DNA of 20,468 bases from a virus. The first letter of the stretch is position 1; every line of letters starts with the position of its first letter. The stretch is taken from positions 1-20,468 of IMG/VR virus record IMGVR_UViG_3300034374_002544; one strand, written 5' to 3'. Positions 8,149-14,778 of the stretch are shown one piece after another. Both the position numbers and the translations under genes were made by a program. The notes beneath the pieces were generated by a model, which worked only from the letters and a program-made list of their open reading frames with translations, did no database searches and was not told the DNA's origin.

Positions 8149-8207
8149 CGCAACACCTCCGTTTGATTAGTGGCAGTGACTAATAGGTCGTGGTTTGTGT
8201 AGGTCAT
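8145..8207 (-). CDS. Coupled micro-ORF, 20 residues (MTYT type)
   Basis: The frame reads MTYTNHDLLVTATNQTEVLR and stops. Its ATG overlaps the stop of the glycine-rich gene (ATGA), and its stop overlaps the ATG of the lectin gene (ATGA). GAGGT precedes the start by 7 nt. The GGAGGTG inside its GAG GTG codons is the ribosome binding site of the lectin gene. A second micro-ORF at 8938-8991 starts with the same 12 nt. It may be a translational coupler or the relic of a deleted gene. Confidence 0.55.
   Translation of the reverse strand: MTYTNHDLLVTATNQTEVLR
8196..8207 (-). repeat. 12-nt border repeat, copy 1
   Basis: On the plus strand this is TGTGTAGGTCAT, identical to 8980-8991. On the minus strand it encodes the first four codons (ATG ACC TAC ACA) of the micro-ORF at each junction. 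Confidence 0.8.
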
Positions 8208-8941
8208 ATTGCGTACCTCACGATGACAATGCCGGAGCCGCCGTTGTATCCGGCAAAAACTGCGCTACGAGAACGGCCACCTCCACCACCCCCGGTATTC
8301 GCCTGTCCGGGTGTTCCATTATTTAGTCCATAACTATCCCCACGACCTCCTCCTCCTAGTCCGCCCAATCCGCCATATGAGAAACCGCCTCCACCACCAC
8401 CTGCATAGGCGGTAGATGTGCCTGTTATATCAGAAACGGCGCCATCTCCTCCAGCGCCAGCATTTGGATATACACCTATCTGTCCTGGTGTTCCTGTGCC
8501 ACCGGCTCCACCATTTCTAGCAACGATAGACGAGGTTCCTGAACCACCTGTTCCGCCAGTTGCAGTAATGCTATCAAACGTAGAGTTTTCACCATTACCA
8601 CCATTAGCGTTAGCTACGCCAATTCCGCCGGATCCAACGTAGATAGATTTTATGCCAGGTATCAGCACTAATGAACCCGTCAGAAACTCACCAGCATCTC
8701 CACCATCTCCACTGTTTCCAGATGCGCCAATACCTCTTCCGGCTCCACCTCCAGCAACGACAAGATATTCAAAAGACCCACCTTGCTTGATAGTTAGCTG
8801 AGATGATCCAGTAGTGGTAAATACATGCACTCGATAAGGATTGTTTGCAACATCAATGTAAAACACCTGATCGCCACCTTCAGCCCATGTATTTGGCTGA
8901 TTGCGAAGTGTCACCTTCCCCGGCACATAAATCGGGCTCAT
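8204..8941 (-). CDS. Glycine-rich adhesin / fibre protein
   Basis: A 245-residue protein starting MSPIYVPGKVTLRNQPNTW. Residues about 50-235 are a glycine-rich domain with blocks such as YLVVAGGGAGRG, then GGTGGSGTS, and a run of glycines near GGGGGGFSYGGLGGLGGGG, ending in GGSGIVIVRYAI. This pattern is typical of phage fibre glycine-rich domains. In the adhesin gp38 of phage S16, similar stretches form packed polyglycine type II helices that display receptor-binding loops; the analogy here is inference. GGAGGTG lies 5 nt before the ATG, within the preceding micro-ORF. The end overlaps the next micro-ORF by ATGA. Confidence 0.8.
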   Translation of the reverse strand: MSPIYVPGKVTLRNQPNTWAEGGDQVFYIDVANNPYRVHVFTTTGSSQLTIKQGGSFEYLVVAGGGAGRGIGASGNSGDGGDAGEFLTGSLVLIPGIKSIYVGSGGIGVANANGGNGENSTFDSITATGGTGGSGTSSIVARNGGAGGTGTPGQIGVYPNAGAGGDGAVSDITGTSTAYAGGGGGGFSYGGLGGLGGGGRGDSYGLNNGTPGQANTGGGGGGRSRSAVFAGYNGGSGIVIVRYAI

Positions 8942-8991
8942 GACATCACCTCCGCAGCAATCGTAGTGTTGGAAACTTGTGTGTAGGTCAT
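8938..8991 (-). CDS. Coupled micro-ORF, 17 residues (MTYT type)
   Basis: The frame reads MTYTQVSNTTIAAEVMS and stops. The ATG overlaps the stop of the upstream fibre gene, and the TGA overlaps the ATG of the glycine-rich gene; both overlaps are ATGA. GGAG lies 10 nt before its start. The GAG GTG codons contain the GGAGGTG ribosome binding site of the next gene. It is the counterpart of 8145-8207. Confidence 0.55.
   Translation of the reverse strand: MTYTQVSNTTIAAEVMS
8980..8991 (-). repeat. 12-nt border repeat, copy 2
   Basis: Identical to 8196-8207 (plus-strand TGTGTAGGTCAT). The two copies lie at the 3' ends of two consecutive adhesin genes. Confidence 0.8.
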
Positions 8992-9752
8992 GGTATAGCT
9001 GCTCCGATAGCGGTGATTAGAGCTGACACGCGGGTGTCAAGGGCGGCTAGGTCTAGGGATTCGCCGATGGAATAGAAATTAAGTCTTCCATCTGCATATC
9101 CAGCAGTTCCAAAGACTCTAATGTTCTCCGCTGTTGGCGTAACGCTTGTTGTTGAATGAGAAGCATTGCTGCCTCCGTTTCTTGAAATGAAAGTAGCAGA
9201 ATCTGATCTGTTGGTGCCAAAAAAGCCGAGGGAAAGCGTCCTAGTCGAAGACGAAAGGGTCCTGTTTCTGAAATAAATGTTATCAGGAACTGGGGAAATC
9301 GTAAAAGCTGATGTGGTGGCAGCCAGGCTGTCAGTCCCTAGAAAATATCTGTTTACGTCACGTGTATTATTTTCTGTGATGTAAATGGAATAGTGATGAC
9401 TGTTTTGTGGATATGACGCTTGTGTTTGGTTGCTGTCTAGGTACTTGGAACTGCCGTCTCCTTTTAGCCCTGTAATACGGCTGTAATCCCCGGACACGAA
9501 GTTGTAGTTCGTTGGCGCAGTCCCCACAAGCGGAACCAAAGCTCCAGCAAGCGTGCGAGCACCTGCAAGGATACAACTTGCCTTAATCGCATCCCAGATG
9601 CCATCATTCTTGCAGCCAAGGACAAAATCATTGATCGCCTTGGCTACACCAAATTCCAGCTCCTGGCCATCGGCTGCCTCCACAGCAGCGACATACGACA
9701 CTGCTTCAGGTTCGGTCAGTCCGTTCCAACCAGGCACCCATCGCAGCGTCAT
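8988..9752 (-). CDS. Fibre-like structural protein
   Basis: A 254-residue protein starting MTLRWVPGWNGLTEPEAV. An N-terminal helical part (about 1-75, with AAVEAADGQELEFGVAKAI and DGIWDAIKASCILAGARTL) is followed by LVPLVGTAPTNYNFVSGDY and a beta-rich domain with GLKGDGSSKYLDSN. It ends in NFYSIGESLDLAALDTRV. I recognise this layout from phage and environmental proteins in which a helical attachment region precedes a LamG-like beta sandwich, but I cannot name a Pfam family with confidence. It is probably an adhesin. GGAGGTG precedes the ATG by 4 nt, and the start overlaps the upstream gene by ATGA. Confidence 0.68.
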   Translation of the reverse strand: MTLRWVPGWNGLTEPEAVSYVAAVEAADGQELEFGVAKAINDFVLGCKNDGIWDAIKASCILAGARTLAGALVPLVGTAPTNYNFVSGDYSRITGLKGDGSSKYLDSNQTQASYPQNSHHYSIYITENNTRDVNRYFLGTDSLAATTSAFTISPVPDNIYFRNRTLSSSTRTLSLGFFGTNRSDSATFISRNGGSNASHSTTSVTPTAENIRVFGTAGYADGRLNFYSIGESLDLAALDTRVSALITAIGAAIP

Positions 9753-10015
9753 ACATCACCTCCATCGGGCTCAGTAGTGTCGTTGTCTACGACTGGTGCC
9801 ACCCAGTTGGGATCGTATGGGGTGCCATCAGGATTGAACTGAGGCGGGGTAGGACCAACGTAATACGGTCCAACCTTGAGGTCTTGGCACACCTTTGTGG
9901 CCATGCTGGTGGCATAAGCGCCAACCACTTCTTCAGGAGAGATGCCTTCAAGGGAGGCAGTAGCGATGATGCCGGGGACGAGAGTGTCGTCGATAGAGAT
10001 GTTGAAGGTTGCCAT
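9749..10015 (-). CDS. Small hypothetical protein, fibre-associated
   Basis: An 88-residue protein starting MATFNISIDDTLVPGIIATA. The first 50 residues are predicted alpha/beta, with a helix around SPEEVVGAYATSMATKVCQD. The rest is Pro/Asp-rich and extended (GPTPPQFNPDGTPYDP), ending in EPDGGDV. It sits between two fibre-like genes, follows the upstream gene by 5 nt, and overlaps the downstream one by ATGA. No strong Shine-Dalgarno sequence precedes it. The function is unknown; a fibre linker, attachment or chaperone role is only a guess from position. Confidence 0.6.
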   Translation of the reverse strand: MATFNISIDDTLVPGIIATASLEGISPEEVVGAYATSMATKVCQDLKVGPYYVGPTPPQFNPDGTPYDPNWVAPVVDNDTTEPDGGDV

Positions 10016-10020
10016 GATGA

Positions 10021-11058
10021 TTAACCGATGAGCCAGTTTGTACCGTCAGAATAGACGGGGACAGTGTTTGCACCACCGCCTACAGGTGCTGCCGCGAAGG
10101 TTGTGGACGTTGCATCTGAGACAAAACCTCGCGTACCAGCGCCAACTGTTGCTGCGGCTGGTAGTTGTGAAACAAGGACAGGAACTTGCTTGACGTAGCC
10201 AGTGCCAGTAGATCCGTCAGTGATTTTAATGACGCCTGCGGAGTCACGGGCAATTGCAAGATCAGTGCTAAATTTAATTAAGCCACCTGACCGCGCATCA
10301 AACTCTAAGCCTTGAGTTCCAGTTACACTGGTTACTTTTAGTCGAAGAGTTGGCTGTGTATTTGGGGAATAAATTACATTTGTGCTACCATCAATTCCAA
10401 GCCCATTGGTATTAGAATAAGTATGTATTGCAGTTCTATTTGTCGTTGTTGGGGCAATTATTGTACCCACGCTTGAGACCGCTAATTGTCTAGTGCCGTT
10501 TACCTGCAACTCCAACAGGCTCCCACCAAACCCACTCGCTGCATTAACACCAAGGCCAGTACCACTCGTGCTCCACGCAGTCGAAGTGGTACCAGTGGGT
10601 TCAATCAGCAGTTGAGGCTTAGTCGTGGTAGCAGTGCCACCAGTGAACCAAGAACCAGTGAACGAAACAGGCGGCGTAGATGCAGCACCTGCCAAGCTGA
10701 TGTTGATCTCACCAGTGCTGCCGATGCTGGCAGAGGTGAGACCAGCTTGAGCACCTGCAGAGTTGTACGTCAGTTGACCAGAGCTGCCAGCAACTAATGC
10801 GACGGTGCCAGTGGCATCTGGGAAGCTGATCGTGCGGTTAGCAGTAGGCGTGACCACCTGCACGGTGGTTTCGTAGGTGCCGCCGTCATCAAGGTTGATG
10901 TCACCGCCGACGCCAAGCTCTTTGGCGCTGTCGTTCCAGGTCAAATCAGCGGAGCCGGCTAGTGCGCCGCTGCTGTTGTATTGAATTTGCGTATCAGCGC
11001 CGGCAACATATGCATCGCCGCCACCGCCAAATGCCGAACTGAGAGTTAGGGTTTCCAT
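10021..11058 (-). CDS. Repetitive fibre protein
   Basis: A 345-residue, Gly/Ser/Thr-rich protein starting METLTLSSAFGGGGD. Two related segments near residues 22-40 and 95-110 (TQIQYNSSGALAG and GQLTYNSAGAQAG) are repeats of the type found in phage and prophage fibre shafts. TANRTISFPDATGTVAL is a further shaft-type motif. The C-terminus, GANTVPVYSDGTNWLIG, is a tail common to such proteins. No catalytic motif is visible. It begins 3 nt after the stop of 11062-11391 and leads the adhesin block. It is most likely a trimeric surface fibre. Whether it attaches to head or tail is undetermined. Confidence 0.75.
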   Translation of the reverse strand: METLTLSSAFGGGGDAYVAGADTQIQYNSSGALAGSADLTWNDSAKELGVGGDINLDDGGTYETTVQVVTPTANRTISFPDATGTVALVAGSSGQLTYNSAGAQAGLTSASIGSTGEINISLAGAASTPPVSFTGSWFTGGTATTTKPQLLIEPTGTTSTAWSTSGTGLGVNAASGFGGSLLELQVNGTRQLAVSSVGTIIAPTTTNRTAIHTYSNTNGLGIDGSTNVIYSPNTQPTLRLKVTSVTGTQGLEFDARSGGLIKFSTDLAIARDSAGVIKITDGSTGTGYVKQVPVLVSQLPAAATVGAGTRGFVSDATSTTFAAAPVGGGANTVPVYSDGTNWLIG

Positions 11059-11061
11059 GGA

Positions 11062-11391
11062 TCAGATAGTGCCAAGCACAGTCGCGACAGAGGGAGTGCC
11101 ACCACTTAAACTCACGAGCCGAACGCGCACAAATTGAACCGGAGCAAACAAAACGTATCCATATGTACCATTTGCTGTGATCGTATAATCAACTTGATTT
11201 GCCGCTAAATTAAAATAACTATCACCATCAACGCTGCCCTCAAAACGAATAACAACGTTGGTTCCAATATCCGCAACAGTGACCTGAAAACTTAAATTTG
11301 CTCCAGTACTCTTCTGTGCTGCCGTGACACCAGGAGCCGTCAGCGCCTCAAGGCTTGCGGTATCAAAAGAGCTGTCGTATCCGAATGGCAT
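11062..11391 (-). CDS. Small beta-sandwich structural protein
   Basis: A 109-residue protein starting MPFGYDSSFDTASLEALTAP. From residue 30 it is almost entirely beta: LSFQVTVADIGTNVVIRFEG, then SVDGDSYFNL, ANGTYGYVLF and FVRVRLVSLSGG. This is the layout of small phage head-decoration or fibre-base proteins. It resembles the neighbour 11475-11885 in overall architecture (SxDG..., then RxR strand) more than in exact sequence. It begins about 30 nt after an intrinsic terminator, so it depends on read-through or an unseen promoter. No strong ribosome binding site is visible. Confidence 0.6.
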   Translation of the reverse strand: MPFGYDSSFDTASLEALTAPGVTAAQKSTGANLSFQVTVADIGTNVVIRFEGSVDGDSYFNLAANQVDYTITANGTYGYVLFAPVQFVRVRLVSLSGGTPSVATVLGTI

Positions 11392-11421
11392 TAGATGGCA
11401 GCCGCTTCAGCAATCATAACC

Positions 11422-11456
11422 AAAAAAAAGCCTCAGGTCACCAATGCAACCTGAGG
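11422..11456 (-). terminator. Intrinsic terminator after the decoration-like gene
   Basis: A perfect 8-bp stem, CCTCAGGT with ACCTGAGG (11431-11438 and 11449-11456), with a 10-nt loop. It is followed on the minus strand by C and eight U residues (11429-11422). It separates the abundant head proteins from the fibre block. Confidence 0.88.
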
Positions 11457-11474
11457 ACCCGTCGTCATCCGCTA

Positions 11475-11885
11475 TCAAGCGTACTTCTTCACGCCAACAC
11501 CGTTGATGGAATAGGTATGGGTGGAGCTGTCTACGGTCGAGACAGCTTTGATCCAGCGCTTGGCAGCACCCTTGGGGAACACCAGATACTGCTTGTCAGC
11601 AGTGGTGCTCACCTGAGCAAATGCAACAGCGGCAGAGGCTTGCTCGGTGCCGTCAAGATTGAATACGGTGGTCACATCCGTGTAGCTGCCACCTTCGGTG
11701 TCGCTCGACTGAATTTTGACATCCAAGGTCGACGTACCACCGTTCTCAACATCAAGAATGATCACAAGGTCGCCCTCGTAATCGTTCATGTCGACAGCAG
11801 TACCGCTCAGAGCGGTAGTACGGGAAGCGGTAGGAGCCAGCGCAAAGTGGCTGAGCTTCTCCAGACCAGTGGAAAGAATGGCCAT
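11475..11885 (-). CDS. Probable head decoration / capsid-associated protein
   Basis: A 136-residue protein starting MAILSTGLEKLSHFALAP. The body is a beta sandwich with YEGDLVIILDVENGGTSTLD, QSSDTEGGSYTDVTT and KRWIKAVSTVDSS segments. This pattern is common in phage proteins encoded just after the major capsid protein. It has the best ribosome binding site in the window (see 11892-11900) and is followed by a strong terminator, both consistent with a high-copy virion protein. A decoration role is inferred from place and expression signals, not from a diagnostic motif. An alternative is a fibre-base protein. Confidence 0.65.
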   Translation of the reverse strand: MAILSTGLEKLSHFALAPTASRTTALSGTAVDMNDYEGDLVIILDVENGGTSTLDVKIQSSDTEGGSYTDVTTVFNLDGTEQASAAVAFAQVSTTADKQYLVFPKGAAKRWIKAVSTVDSSTHTYSINGVGVKKYA

Positions 11886-11887
11886 GA

Positions 11888-12115
11888 TTAGTCCTCCTTA
11901 GGGGCGTAGGTGCGTGCCTTGCGCGCGGGCTTGACCGGCTCAGGCTTAACTTCTTCCGTCACCTCGACAGGTGCGGGCTTCTCAACGGCAGGTGCAAAAA
12001 CAGCTTTGCCGCCACCAACCAATAAATTTGCGTCAGCTTCACTGACCTCAATAAAGGAGCCGGCCGGAACCGACTCCCCCGAGACCATGACTTGACGCAG
12101 GATCTCGACCCTCAT
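11888..12115 (-). CDS. Small head-associated protein
   Basis: A 75-residue protein. I took ATG 12115 (MRVEILRQVMVSGESVPAGS) over the TTG at 12121. Residues 1-40 resemble a compact domain frequent in small phage proteins beside the capsid gene: a strand, then VMVSGESVPAGSFIEVSEAD, then ANLLVGGGKAVFA. The remaining 35 residues are a Pro/Glu/Lys/Val-rich, probably unstructured tail (KPAPVEVTEEVKPEPVKPAR). It follows the capsid stop by 2 nt, and its end contains the ribosome binding site of the next gene. The role is unknown; a minor head or completion protein is plausible. Confidence 0.7.
   Translation of the reverse strand: MRVEILRQVMVSGESVPAGSFIEVSEADANLLVGGGKAVFAPAVEKPAPVEVTEEVKPEPVKPARKARTYAPKED
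11892..11900 (-). promoter_or_regulatory. Near-perfect Shine-Dalgarno for the decoration-like gene
   Basis: The minus strand reads TAAGGAGGA, then 6 nt, then ATG 11885. It lies in the last codons of the preceding gene (AAG GAG GAC TAA), so the two genes are coupled while the second can still be made in great excess. Confidence 0.85.
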
Positions 12116-12117
12116 GA

Positions 12118-14778
12118 TCAAGTACCGAGGCAGAAGGCACCAGGCTGCTTCACAGCCACATCCACGTCCTGCAGGGCAATCACGCGGACGGTGCCAGCAG
12201 TAGCACCAGCGTAAGGATCAACAGTCAGATCCAGACCAGACCACATACCCATGATCATCATGGAGAAGTCGCCGAACAGAGCATCGTTGTTGGCAAGCTG
12301 GTTGGACACGATCACGGGGTAACCGTTGATCTCGCCATCCTCGAACACGAAGCCAGCAGCCACAGCAGAGCTGGACTTGGCGGTCGATTTCAGCGCACCA
12401 CGAGCAGCAGCGTTGATGATGTAACGCAGGCTGCCGGCATCAGCGTTAGCAGAAGCAACATCGGTCTCCATGCCGATGTACTCCTCGAAGGTGCCGTAGG
12501 TGGTGATGGTCTGGCTGCCAATGCCGGTGGTGTTGGTCAGACCCAGGGGCTGGTTGCTAGAGCCGGTGCCGTAGATAGCAGCGCGGTCAAGCTCAAGAGC
12601 AATTACGCGAGCCAGATCGTTACGGATCATGCCCTCAACATCGATCGAGGACTGAAGCAGCAGACGACGGCTGTAATCGACATAAGCACCCACAGTCTTG
12701 GGGGTCATGTTGACCTGATCGATTGCCTGCTGGCTTTCGGTCGGGCTGCCGTTCTCACCCACCCAATAGGCAGTAGCAGCGGAGGTCTGACGAGGGATGC
12801 TGATGTTGCCTTGCAGGCCGGTCAGCATGGTCACGCCAGCTTGAGCCAGTGCAAGACGATTGCGCAGCAGGTCGATGAACGAACCAGCCAACAGCTCATC
12901 AGCAACAAGGTTGCCACCAGCAGTGGGGGTGCCCACCACCAGATCGCGACGAAGCACTTCGTTGGGGATCACGATGCCGTTGCTGGCACGCTCATACTTC
13001 TGAGCAGCAGCCTTGCCGACTTCGATTTCAAACTCAGCAGCGCGACGGGCAGAAGCATCACTGGGGTTAGCCAGATAGTTCAGCGCACGAGCAAAGCTGA
13101 AAGAGCGAGTCTCCTTATCGGAGAGGCCGACATCATTAGAAGTGATGTCGGCAGAACGGATGGGTTCTTCCATGGGTTGAGAGCCGAGTTTTTCGAGGAC
13201 GGCAGCGCGAGCCTCGTCGAGGGTGCGACCACCTTCGACAAGCTCACGAGCCAGGTCTTGCATCTGGTGCTTTTCGCCCAGTGCATTGATAGCGGCGATA
13301 CGGGTACGCTCGGCCTCTGCGGCCTTGGACCGGATCACCTCCAGATCTGGAGTGTTTTCCATTTCGGGTTCAGGTGTTGGTGATGCGGCGGGGGCCGCTT
13401 GAATCACGGTCTCATCATTTAGAGACCTGCCAATTCCAATCGTAGGATCAGCAGGTATAGAGACCACGCTGACTTCATAAGGCGACCATCTGGTAGCCAC
13501 GAAGTCACCGCCTCGTTCTTCCATCTTGTCGATGGAATAACCGAAGCTGATGCCGCGCAAAATATTATCGCGGACATCAGCAAGGATTTCCTGAGCGAAG
13601 CTATTACGCGAGAAACGCACTTTGGCGTAGCCGCGCTTCTTCTCCCCATCAACCCAAGCACGCTCTACAACGCCAACGACACGATCTGGATCGTGGTTGA
13701 ACAGCAGAGGCGCACCGTCATTCAGCCGACCAAGATCAGCCGCGTCCATTTCGTGACTTAGTACTTCGTTACCGAAGTACCGCATCACTGGATATTCAGA
13801 GCTAAACGGAAACTCGAAGCTGCGATCATCAACAGCACGGAACTGAACGCTCTCAGTGCGCTGATACTTACCCTCAAGCGAACGAAGCTCCGCAATTTTG
13901 GATAAAGCACTGAAGCGATGCCCGGCCATCACATCGGTCTCCTGCCAGCCATCCTCGCCTTCGCGATAAATTGCAATCAAGGCGGCAGGATCTTCTTCGG
14001 TGCCGACAATCTCAAAGCTGCTGCTCGGTACATCAATGCGACCGCTGCGCTCAATTCGTTTAATTTTTCCTTGAGCTTTGCCGCCAGGAGTGTTCCATCT
14101 GACAAAATCTCCAACCTTTAGAGCATCGGGAGCAGCACGTTCTGCTGTCACAGGTTCAGCCTCAATTTGCTCTACTTTAGAGCGCTCACCTGTTGCTTCT
14201 TCAAATTCAAGCGGCTCATAATCGCGCTCGCTCAGCCACGCGCGAGCCTCCGCAGCAGTGAACTCGCTCAGTCGAAAACGAATTGCCTGCAACTCGGCAC
14301 CGTCCTCGCCCTCTTTGATCCCAAAAATAAAATCAACCCCTTCGCCGCCTGCATCATTACGGCGACGGAAACGGTCGTACTGCTCAGGATCACGCAGTCT
14401 TGCTGCATGTTCATTCGGATAAGGACGCTCCATTTCAAGCGCCTCATCCATAGTCAACTCACGGTCAGAGTCCATACGAGCCACAAGTGCATCACTCCAT
14501 GTTTTACCTGGGTCGCCTCCCCAGGCTGCCCATGCCACCCTTCCTGGCGATGGATATCCTTCTTCTCCAGCACTAAATCCCTCGGCCTGCTTGTCCACTT
14601 CATGGCGAGCAAACCATGCGCTCATCGTGCGAATCGTTTCATCACTCAGCTCGTCACCACTCAAAATCTGACCCGCACGCCGAGCGGCAACATCAGTGCC
14701 ACCCTTGCGACCTTCTTCTTTCCACGCGCGATAACGCCGCGCCTCTTCCTTCATTCCATCAGTCGGCTTAGCGCCCAT
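12118..14778 (-). CDS. Prohead protease-major capsid polyprotein (HK97 type) with extra N-terminal domains
   Basis: An 886-residue single frame. Residues about 1-110 are a helical segment with SPGRVAWAAWGGDPGKTW, and about 118-195 are a second conserved-looking segment (YPNEHAARLRDPEQYDRF, then RFRLSEFTAAEARAWL). Residues about 218-295 resemble the HVA1/Tudor-like domain (LKVGDFVRWNTPGGKAQGKI). Residues about 310-455 are an HK97-type prohead protease, with candidate catalytic His362 in LLFNHD, Ser411 in RGISFGYS and an acidic residue near 435. Residues 475-600 form a charged delta-like/scaffold segment. Residues about 605-886 are the capsid protein (GGNLVADELLAGSF, ATAYWVGENG, LDRAAIYGTGSSNQPLG). 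GGAGGAAG precedes the ATG, which overlaps the portal stop by 1 nt. No good internal ribosome binding site precedes Met473 or Met536, so cleavage of the fusion is expected. Confidence 0.92.
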   Translation of the reverse strand: MGAKPTDGMKEEARRYRAWKEEGRKGGTDVAARRAGQILSGDELSDETIRTMSAWFARHEVDKQAEGFSAGEEGYPSPGRVAWAAWGGDPGKTWSDALVARMDSDRELTMDEALEMERPYPNEHAARLRDPEQYDRFRRRNDAGGEGVDFIFGIKEGEDGAELQAIRFRLSEFTAAEARAWLSERDYEPLEFEEATGERSKVEQIEAEPVTAERAAPDALKVGDFVRWNTPGGKAQGKIKRIERSGRIDVPSSSFEIVGTEEDPAALIAIYREGEDGWQETDVMAGHRFSALSKIAELRSLEGKYQRTESVQFRAVDDRSFEFPFSSEYPVMRYFGNEVLSHEMDAADLGRLNDGAPLLFNHDPDRVVGVVERAWVDGEKKRGYAKVRFSRNSFAQEILADVRDNILRGISFGYSIDKMEERGGDFVATRWSPYEVSVVSIPADPTIGIGRSLNDETVIQAAPAASPTPEPEMENTPDLEVIRSKAAEAERTRIAAINALGEKHQMQDLARELVEGGRTLDEARAAVLEKLGSQPMEEPIRSADITSNDVGLSDKETRSFSFARALNYLANPSDASARRAAEFEIEVGKAAAQKYERASNGIVIPNEVLRRDLVVGTPTAGGNLVADELLAGSFIDLLRNRLALAQAGVTMLTGLQGNISIPRQTSAATAYWVGENGSPTESQQAIDQVNMTPKTVGAYVDYSRRLLLQSSIDVEGMIRNDLARVIALELDRAAIYGTGSSNQPLGLTNTTGIGSQTITTYGTFEEYIGMETDVASANADAGSLRYIINAAARGALKSTAKSSSAVAAGFVFEDGEINGYPVIVSNQLANNDALFGDFSMMIMGMWSGLDLTVDPYAGATAGTVRVIALQDVDVAVKQPGAFCLGT

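Noticed and set aside
12811-13383. Plus-strand frame of 190 codons inside the capsid polyprotein gene
   Set aside because: Shadow of a strongly supported capsid frame, with no ribosome binding site or domain.
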